A DNA stretch of 9,882 nt. It comes from DASXTS01 sp036505275 (GTDB lineage: Bacteria > Actinomycetota > Actinomycetes > Mycobacteriales > Pseudonocardiaceae). The stretch's first letter is position 1. Each line of letters begins with the position of its first letter. Below the pieces are notes generated by a model. That model did not search any database. It was not told the DNA's origin and worked only from the letters and a program-made list of their open reading frames with translations. A program made the translations under genes and the position numbers. Positions 1 through 4,295 of this stretch are shown here, in pieces. The stretch spans positions 1 to 9,882 of the forward strand of contig DASXTS010000444.1 of the NCBI GenBank assembly GCA_036505275.1, read 5' to 3'.

Positions 1-1
1 G

Positions 2-787
2 GGTGTGCACTTCCGCCTGGACTGGTCCACCCCGGAGCAGATCGGCCGCAAGGCGGCCGCGGTCAACCTCATCGACGTCGCCGCCATGGGTGCCGTGCCC
101 ACCGCGCTGCTGGTCGGCCTGTGCGCCCCGGCCAGTACCCCGGCCGTCGCTCTCAAGCAGCTCACCGACGGCCTGTGGCGGGAGGCCGGCGAGGTGCGGG
201 CCGGCGTGGTCGGCGGCGACGTGGTCGGCGGCGACCGGCTGGTCATCTCCGTGACCGCGCTCGGCGACCTGCAGGGCCGCGAGCCGGTCACCCGCGCCGG
301 CGCCCGCCCGGGTGACGTCGTCGCGCTCTGCGGGCGGCTCGGCTGGGCCGCCGCCGGCCTGGCCGTCCTCGGCCGCGGGTTTCGCTCGCCGGTGGCCGTG
401 GTCAACGCCCACCGGGTGCCGGAGCCGCCCTACCAGGCCGGCCCGCAGGCCGCCGCCGCCGGGGCCACCGCGATGATCGACATCTCCGACGGCTTGCTGG
501 CCGACCTCGGCCACGTGGCGGCAGCCTCCGGCGTCGCCATCGACGTGCGATCGGCCAGCCTGCCGGTGCCCCAGCGGCTGCTCGACGTCGCATCCGCCCT
601 CGGCGCCGACCCCATGCAGTGGATGCTCGCCGGTGGTGAGGACTACGCGCTGGCCGCGGCCTTTCCCTCGGCGCGCTCGGTGCCCGACGGCTGGACGGTG
701 ATCGGCCTGGTGGACGCGGGCAGCGGTGTGCTGGTGGACGGCCGCCCGTACGAGGGCGGCGACGCCGGTTGGCAGCACTGGCGCTGA
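2..787 (+). CDS. thiL: Thiamine-monophosphate kinase ThiL (5' partial)
   Basis: ThiL phosphorylates thiamine monophosphate with ATP to give thiamine diphosphate, the active cofactor, in the cytoplasm. The visible 261 residues begin with GVHF, the end of the conserved ThiL Asp-x-x-V-x-G-V-HF segment, so the GTG at 5 is an internal valine codon and not the start. Roughly 55-60 N-terminal residues lie outside the window, judged from the usual family length of about 320. Family signatures follow in order: RKAAAVNLIDVAAMGA (glycine-rich AIRS/PurM-type N-terminal domain), VVGGDVVGGD, the nucleotide/Mg loop MIDISDGLLADLGH (about 472-513), and AGGEDYAL (about 629-652) near the C-terminus. The gene ends at TGA 785-787, exactly where a 13-bp tandem repeat begins. 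No thiamine riboswitch is visible, but the upstream region is missing. The family assignment is very secure. Confidence 0.96.
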   Translation, partial: GVHFRLDWSTPEQIGRKAAAVNLIDVAAMGAVPTALLVGLCAPASTPAVALKQLTDGLWREAGEVRAGVVGGDVVGGDRLVISVTALGDLQGREPVTRAGARPGDVVALCGRLGWAAAGLAVLGRGFRSPVAVVNAHRVPEPPYQAGPQAAAAGATAMIDISDGLLADLGHVAAASGVAIDVRSASLPVPQRLLDVASALGADPMQWMLAGGEDYALAAAFPSARSVPDGWTVIGLVDAGSGVLVDGRPYEGGDAGWQHWR

Positions 788-830
788 CCTCTGCCGCTGA
801 CCTCTGCCGCTGACCTCTGCCGCTGACTCT
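784..830. repeat. 13-bp tandem repeat over the thiL stop codon
   Basis: Three perfect consecutive copies of CTGACCTCTGCCG start at 784, 797 and 810, and a decayed fourth (CTGACTCT) starts at 823. The first copy supplies the thiL stop codon (TGA 785-787). Each copy contains a TGA, and 13 is not a multiple of three, so successive TGAs (785, 798, 811, 824) close all three forward frames. The array fills almost all of the thiL-GNAT gap. It may simply be replication slippage; a stop-backup role is only inference. Confidence 0.9.
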
Positions 831-837
831 TGGCGGC

Positions 838-843
838 TATCGT
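838..843 (+). promoter_or_regulatory. Putative -10 box (TATCGT) for a leaderless GNAT mRNA
   Basis: TATCGT fits the actinobacterial TANNNT -10 pattern and ends 8 nt before the GTG at 852, the spacing expected when transcription begins at the start codon. There is no Shine-Dalgarno sequence before 852, which agrees. No convincing -35 hexamer is seen; the corresponding region lies in the 13-bp repeat. It resembles the boxes before ung and the DAK2 gene. Confidence 0.45.
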
Positions 844-851
844 GGCGCCAC

Positions 852-1334
852 GTGGAGCTGCGCGCGGTCCGCTACGACCATCCAGACGCGGTCAAGCTGA
901 TCGCCGAGGTGCAGCAGGAGTACGTGCTGCGCTATGGCGGCGAGGACGAATCGCCGACCGACGCCGGGGAGTTCAGCCCGCCGCGCGGGCTGTTCGTGGT
1001 GGGCTACCTGGACGGCGCGCCGGCGCTGTGCGGGGGCTGGCGTGCGCACGACGCCGACGGACTGGACTTCGCCGACGGTGACGCCGAGATCAAGCGGATG
1101 TATGTGGCGCCGGGCGCCCGCCGCCGCGGGCTGGCACGCGCGCTGCTGGCCGAGCTGGAGCGCACCGCCGCGGCGGCCGGCCGGCGGCGGATGGTGCTGG
1201 AGACCGGCTACGCCCAGCCGGAGGCGATCAACCTCTACGCCAGCTCCGGGTACATCGAGATCGCCAAGTTCGGCCACTACCGGGACTGGGCCGGCTGCGT
1301 CTGCTACGGCAAGCCGCTGCGGCCGACCCGCTAG
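852..1334 (+). CDS. GNAT-family N-acetyltransferase
   Basis: This 160-residue protein matches the usual size of a single-domain GNAT enzyme, which transfers an acyl group from acyl-CoA to an amine. The acetyl-CoA pyrophosphate-binding motif A is clear: IKRMYVAPGARRRGLARALL at residues 80-99, containing the R/Q-x-x-G-x-A loop (R90-A95). The C-terminal motif B region is INLYASSGYIEIAKFGHY at 126-143. The substrate cannot be deduced; the closest overall pattern is the small free-standing GNATs acting on small molecules or protein N-termini. GTG 852 is chosen because the protein starts directly with the first beta strand (ELRAVRYDH) and a -10-like box lies just upstream. The gene sits between thiL and ung, where many actinobacteria have no GNAT, so it is probably an accessory insertion with its own promoter. 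The ung start follows its stop by only 21 bp. Confidence 0.88.
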   Translation: MELRAVRYDHPDAVKLIAEVQQEYVLRYGGEDESPTDAGEFSPPRGLFVVGYLDGAPALCGGWRAHDADGLDFADGDAEIKRMYVAPGARRRGLARALLAELERTAAAAGRRRMVLETGYAQPEAINLYASSGYIEIAKFGHYRDWAGCVCYGKPLRPTR

Positions 1335-1341
1335 TCAGCGC

Positions 1342-1347
1342 TACCCT
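1342..1347 (+). promoter_or_regulatory. Putative -10 box (TACCCT) for a leaderless ung mRNA
   Basis: GCTACCCT precedes the GTG at 1356, with 8 nt between the TACCCT hexamer and the start codon. This is the same geometry as before the GNAT gene. No Shine-Dalgarno sequence is present in the 21-bp gap after the GNAT stop, so leaderless initiation is the simplest reading. The -35 region (about 1318-1324) shows no recognisable hexamer, so confidence is moderate. Read-through from the GNAT gene would also be possible. Confidence 0.45.
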
Positions 1348-1355
1348 CACCGCTC

Positions 1356-2033
1356 GTGGCTGCACATCCGCTGCACGAGATCGTCGAGGCCGGGTGGGCG
1401 GAGGCGCTGGCGCCGGTCGCCGACCGGATCGCCGCGATGGGGGAGTTCCTGCGCGCCGAGCTGGCGGCCGGCCGGCGCTACCTGCCGGCCGGCCGCAACG
1501 TGCTGCGCGCCTTCCGGCAGCCGCTGGCCGACGTCAAGGTGCTGATCGTCGGCCAGGACCCGTACCCGACGCCGGGTCATCCGGTCGGCCTGAGCTTCTC
1601 GGTGGCCCCCGACGTCCGCCCGCTGCCGCGCAGCCTGGTGAACATCTTCACCGAGTACGGCGACGACCTCGGGTACCCACTGCCGTCGACCGGCGACCTC
1701 ACGCCGTGGACCGAGCGCGGCGTGATGCTGCTCAACAGGGTGCTCACCGTGCAGCCCGGCCAGGCGGCCTCGCACCGCGGCAAGGGCTGGGAGGAGGTCA
1801 CCGACCGGGCGATCGAGGCCCTGGTGGCGCGCGGCACCCCGCTGGTCGCCGTCCTGTGGGGCCGGGACGCCCGCAGCCTGCGGCCAGCGCTCGGCGCGTA
1901 CCCCTGTGTGGAGTCCGCTCATCCCTCGCCGATGTCCGCGCACTATGGCTTCTTCGGCTCCCGGCCCTTCAGCAAGGTCAACGAGCATCTCGTCGCCCAG
2001 GGCGCCGACCCCATCGACTGGAAGCTCCCCTAA
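1356..2033 (+). CDS. ung: Uracil-DNA glycosylase, family 1
   Basis: Ung removes uracil from DNA, the first step of base-excision repair after cytosine deamination or dUTP incorporation. The 225-residue product has every family-1 landmark. The water-activating loop VGQDPYPTPG has catalytic Asp68. LLNRVLTV (125-132) carries the uracil-specificity Asn127. HPSPMSA (189-195) has catalytic His189 and the DNA-intercalation loop, followed by GFFGSRPFSKVNEHL. GQDPYPT, with Pro where E. coli has His, is the usual actinobacterial form as I remember the mycobacterial protein; Met in place of Leu in HPSPLSA is a mild substitution. GTG 1356 gives a normal-length protein and has a -10-like box 8 nt upstream. 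High genomic GC makes uracil repair important, but that remark is general. The gene converges with rpmB, and a 22-bp repeat array begins 7 bp after its stop. Confidence 0.97.
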   Translation: MAAHPLHEIVEAGWAEALAPVADRIAAMGEFLRAELAAGRRYLPAGRNVLRAFRQPLADVKVLIVGQDPYPTPGHPVGLSFSVAPDVRPLPRSLVNIFTEYGDDLGYPLPSTGDLTPWTERGVMLLNRVLTVQPGQAASHRGKGWEEVTDRAIEALVARGTPLVAVLWGRDARSLRPALGAYPCVESAHPSPMSAHYGFFGSRPFSKVNEHLVAQGADPIDWKLP

Positions 2034-2040
2034 CCCCCGG

Positions 2041-2125
2041 CGTGTTCGCCGGTTGGGTCGCGCGTGTTCGCCGGTTGGGGCGTTCGTGTTGGCCGGTTTG
2101 GGCGGGTGCGGGTGTCCGGCAATGG
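2041..2125 (+). repeat. 22-bp-period degenerate tandem array after ung (array 1)
   Basis: Three copies of the core CGTGTTCGCCGGTTGGG begin at 2041, 2063 and 2085, exactly 22 bp apart; the first two cores are identical and the third differs by about two bases (GGCCGGTTTGGG). A weakly similar fourth stretch (GGTGTCCGGCAATGG, about 2111-2125) follows. The array starts 7 bp after the ung stop codon and reads in the direction of ung. Its core matches the reverse complement of the array at 6556-6840 (CGTGTYCGCCGGTT in both). There is no separate spacer sequence and no coding periodicity (22 is not a multiple of 3). Confidence 0.85.
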
Positions 2126-2174
2126 TCGCCGGGCTTCATCTCGGCCAGCTGGTAATGGTGCCGTGATACGGCGA

Positions 2175-2206
2175 ACGGCCCGGCGCCGCGCTGGCGGCCG
2201 GGCCGT
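2175..2206 (-). terminator. GC-rich hairpin terminator for rpmB
   Basis: ACGGCCCGGC (2175-2184) and GCCGGGCCGT (2197-2206) form perfect 10-bp arms around a 12-nt loop that can pair a little further (GCC/GGC). The hairpin starts 25 bp beyond the rpmB stop. No clear U-tract follows on the - strand (TTCGCC), as is common for actinobacterial terminators. The symmetrical stem could also stop transcription arriving from ung. Confidence 0.75.
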
Positions 2207-2231
2207 GCCGGAACCGGAAGCGGCTGCGGGA

Positions 2232-2423
2232 TCAGCCGCGCACCACCTTGCCCGCCTTCAGGCACGACGTGCAGACGTTGATCCGCACCCGCTGGGACGA
2301 GCCGACCTTGGCGCGCACCGTCTGGATGTTGGGGTTCCACCGGCGGTGGGTACGCCGGTGCGAGTGCGACACCGACATGCCGAAGCCCGGCCCCTTGCCG
2401 CACACGTCGCAGACGGCAGCCAC
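2232..2423 (-). CDS. rpmB: 50S ribosomal protein L28 (bL28)
   Basis: bL28 is a small basic protein of the large ribosomal subunit. The 63-residue product begins MAAVCDVCGKGPGFG and contains SHSHRRTHRRWNPNIQTVR, the family core, ending in VCTSCLKAGKVVRG. Four cysteines (C5, C8, C51, C54) form two CxxC knuckles, so this is the zinc-binding C+ type and not a zinc-independent Zur-controlled paralogue. An upstream in-frame GTG at 2432 is unlikely to be the start: the AGGAG Shine-Dalgarno sequence overlaps it and lies 8 nt before the GTG at 2423. The latter also gives the usual N-terminus. The gene is transcribed away from the DAK2-recG unit and toward ung, with its own promoter and hairpin terminator. 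Confidence 0.96.
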   Translation of the reverse strand: MAAVCDVCGKGPGFGMSVSHSHRRTHRRWNPNIQTVRAKVGSSQRVRINVCTSCLKAGKVVRG

Positions 2424-2431
2424 GTCACACA

Positions 2432-2436
2432 CTCCT
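2432..2436 (-). promoter_or_regulatory. rpmB Shine-Dalgarno (AGGAG) that fixes the start
   Basis: On the - strand AGGAG is followed by 8 nt (TGTGTGAC) and then GTG 2423-2421. Because its last G is the first base of the in-frame GTG at 2432, that GTG cannot be served by it, so the shorter 63-residue form is preferred. Confidence 0.7.
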
Positions 2437-2500
2437 GGGATCGTCGAACATGTCCGTGCCGGCCCCGGCGCCGTCGTACCGGCCGAGGCGATCTCAAGAC

Positions 2501-2530
2501 AGGGTAGCCGGACGGTGCGCGCGCTTCCAA
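2501..2530 (-). promoter_or_regulatory. Putative rpmB promoter (TTGGAA-18-TACCCT)
   Basis: Reading the - strand, TTGGAA (2530-2525) is separated by 18 bp from TACCCT (2506-2501), a good match to a primary-sigma promoter with an actinobacterial TANNNT -10. Transcription would begin near 2494 and leave a roughly 70-nt leader before GTG 2423. It lies back to back with the start region of the DAK2 gene (2554-2569), so the two promoters share about 140 bp. Confidence 0.55.
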
Positions 2531-2553
2531 CTCGGGCAGTCGGTCCGGCCGGC

Positions 2554-2559
2554 TACGCT
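2554..2559 (+). promoter_or_regulatory. Putative -10 box (TACGCT) for a leaderless DAK2-recG mRNA
   Basis: GGCTACGCT ends 7 nt before ATG 2567. No ribosome-binding site is present, and the intervening bases are GC-only (CGGCCGG), so a leaderless transcript is the likely arrangement. The -35 region (about 2530-2536) is not a good hexamer. Three + genes in the window share this layout. Confidence 0.5.
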
Positions 2560-2566
2560 CGGCCGG

Positions 2567-4282
2567 ATGCTGCGGGAGCTGGGTACGGCGGCCGTGCGGC
2601 GGTGGGCGGCCGCCGCCGTCGACCTGCTCGCCGCGCACCGGGACGAGATCGACCGGATCAACGTCTTCCCGGTGGCGGACGCCGATACCGGCACGAACCT
2701 GCTGGCCACCATGAGGGCGGCGTTCGACGAGCTGCGACGCGGCGGCGGCCACGACGGTGGCGGGGTCGACGGTGACGGCCTTAATGGCATCGATGGCCGG
2801 CCGCTGGCCTTCCTGGCCCGTGGCGCCCTGCTGGGCGCTCGGGGGAACTCCGGGTTGGTGCTGAGCCAATTGCTGCGCGGGCTGGACCAGGCATGCCCCG
2901 ACGGCGGCGCGCTGACCGCGCCCGGGCTGTGCGAGGGGCTACGGCGCGGAGCCAGGCTGGCCCGGCTGGCGTTCGCGGCGCCGGTCGACGGCACCGCGCT
3001 CTCGGTGCTGGCCGCGGCCGCCGAGGCTGCGCTGGCCGCCGGCACCGACAAGCTGGTGGAGGTCGCCGACGCGGCCGTCGCCGGCGCGTCAGTCGCGCTG
3101 GCCGACACGCCGCGCCAGCTTCCGGTGCTGGCCAGGGCGGGGGTGGTGGATGCGGGCGGGCGGGGTGTGCTGCTCGTGCTCGAGGCGATGGCGGCCGTGG
3201 TGGCCGAGCGCGAGCCGGCTGTCGCTGTCGGTGCTGTCGGTGCTGTCGGTGCTGTCGGTGTTGCCGCTGCTGTCGGTGCTGTCGGTGTTGCCGGCTTGCT
3301 GGGCCGTGACGCGTCGGCCCTGATGGTGCAGCGGCCGGCCGGGGCGGCGTCGGACGGGCCCGAGTACGAGGTGATGTACCTGCTGGACGCCAGTACGGTT
3401 GAGCGGGTGGCCGGGCTCCGCGCCACGCTGGCCGCGCTCGGCGAGAGCGTGGCGGTGGTCGGCGACGGCGATGTGTGGAACGTGCACGTGCACTGCACCG
3501 ACGTGGGTGCCGCGATCGAGGCCGGAGTGCAGGCTGGACGGCCGCACCGGATCACGGTCGCCCGCTTCGCCGACCGGCCGGGGCCGGTGGCCGCCGGCCC
3601 CACGCCACGGCTGACCCGCCGCCGCGCCGTGGTCGCCGTCGCGTCCGGCGCCGGCGTGTCCGAATTGTTCCGCGGCGAGGGGGTCGCCGTTGTGCTGCCG
3701 GCCGAGTCGCCCAGCGCCTGCGCCGGGGACTCCGACCTGCTGGCCGCGATCGCCGGCACCCGTGCCGAACACGTCGTGGTGCTGCCGAACCACCCGGACG
3801 GCACCACGGGCGCCGAGGCCGCCGCCGAACAGGCCCGCGAGGCCGGCCAGGATGTCGTCGTGGTGCCCACCGCCTCGCCGGTCCAGGGACTGGCCGCGCT
3901 TGCCGTGCACGACCCGGCCCGCCGGGCAAGCGACGACGTGGTGGCGATGGCCGAAGCCGCCGCCGCCACCCGGTACGCCGAGCTGACCATTGCCGCCGAG
4001 GAGGCACTGACCTGGGCCGGCCGCTGCCACGCCGGCGATGTGCTCGGACTGGTGGACGGCGAGGTGGTGCTGATCGGTTCCGATCTGGCCGCGGCCGCCT
4101 GCGCCCTTGTTGGGCTGATGCTCTCGGCCGGCGGCGAGCTGGTCACCGCGCTGCTCGGCGCGGGTGCCCCGGACGGCCTGGCCGACGCGCTGGAGCTGGA
4201 CCTGCGCCGGACGCACCCCGAGGTCGAGCTGGTCGTCTACCGCGGCGGGCAGCCCGGCCCGCTGCTGCTCGGGGTGGAATGA
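2567..4282 (+). CDS. DAK2-domain protein, FakA-type fatty acid kinase subunit
   Basis: The 571-residue product has the three-part architecture of FakA, the ATP-binding subunit that phosphorylates a fatty acid presented by a DegV-fold FakB partner. The N-terminal DAK2 domain (1-210) shows INVFPVADADTGTN (31-44), whose Asp38 and Asp40 fit the Mg-ATP ligands, then GALLGARGNSG (86-96), PVDGTALSVL (139-148) and AGVVDAGGRG (191-200). A middle domain starts at YEVMYLL (267-273) and carries WNVHVHCTDVGAAIEAG (304-320), with the His pair typical of the family. The C-terminal domain is about 351-571. ATG 2567 is chosen over in-frame codons upstream because it gives the normal N-terminus and lies 7 nt after a -10 box. 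An Ala-Val-Gly minisatellite (220-243) links the first two domains, and a Gly/Asp-rich loop (59-77) enlarges the DAK2 domain. No fakB/degV gene is in the window, so substrate is inferred from family. Dihydroxyacetone kinase activity is unlikely. Confidence 0.9.
   Translation: MLRELGTAAVRRWAAAAVDLLAAHRDEIDRINVFPVADADTGTNLLATMRAAFDELRRGGGHDGGGVDGDGLNGIDGRPLAFLARGALLGARGNSGLVLSQLLRGLDQACPDGGALTAPGLCEGLRRGARLARLAFAAPVDGTALSVLAAAAEAALAAGTDKLVEVADAAVAGASVALADTPRQLPVLARAGVVDAGGRGVLLVLEAMAAVVAEREPAVAVGAVGAVGAVGVAAAVGAVGVAGLLGRDASALMVQRPAGAASDGPEYEVMYLLDASTVERVAGLRATLAALGESVAVVGDGDVWNVHVHCTDVGAAIEAGVQAGRPHRITVARFADRPGPVAAGPTPRLTRRRAVVAVASGAGVSELFRGEGVAVVLPAESPSACAGDSDLLAAIAGTRAEHVVVLPNHPDGTTGAEAAAEQAREAGQDVVVVPTASPVQGLAALAVHDPARRASDDVVAMAEAAAATRYAELTIAAEEALTWAGRCHAGDVLGLVDGEVVLIGSDLAAAACALVGLMLSAGGELVTALLGAGAPDGLADALELDLRRTHPEVELVVYRGGQPGPLLLGVE
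3224..3295 (+). repeat. In-frame 9-bp minisatellite in the DAK2 gene (Ala-Val-Gly)
   Basis: GCTGTCGGT occurs six times in a 9-bp register (3224, 3233, 3242, 3251, 3269, 3278), with two variants (GTTGCCGCT at 3260 and GTTGCCGGC at 3287). It encodes repeated Ala-Val-Gly, residues 220-243, between the DAK2 and middle domains. Because the unit is 9 bp, copy-number change keeps the reading frame. The repeated GCT/GGT codons stand out against the G/C-ending codons around them, suggesting recent expansion. Confidence 0.92.
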
Positions 4283-4285
4283 GGG
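4281..4285 (+). promoter_or_regulatory. recG Shine-Dalgarno overlapping the upstream stop
   Basis: GAGGG begins inside the TGA stop of the DAK2 gene (4280-4282). It lies 10 nt before ATG 4296 and 4 nt before an in-frame GTG at 4290. The overlap of stop codon and ribosome-binding site suggests translational coupling of recG to the upstream gene. Confidence 0.55.
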
Positions 4286-4295
4286 TGCAGTGACC

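Noticed and set aside
5..787. Complete thiL starting at GTG 5
   Set aside because: The GTG encodes the Val of the conserved GVHF segment, so the gene is cut by the window edge.
2424..2432. rpmB start at GTG 2432 (66 residues)
   Set aside because: The AGGAG ribosome-binding site overlaps that GTG; GTG 2423 has 8-nt spacing and the usual N-terminus.
2450..2566. N-terminal extension of the DAK2 protein from codon 2450
   Set aside because: The extra residues are not family-like, and the stretch contains the rpmB promoter and the -10 box before ATG 2567.
2494..4146. Long open frame on the - strand opposite the DAK2 gene (550 codons)
   Set aside because: It is a shadow created by high GC at third positions. 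Its translation is Ser/Ala/Thr-rich low complexity with no motif, while the + frame carries all FakA landmarks.
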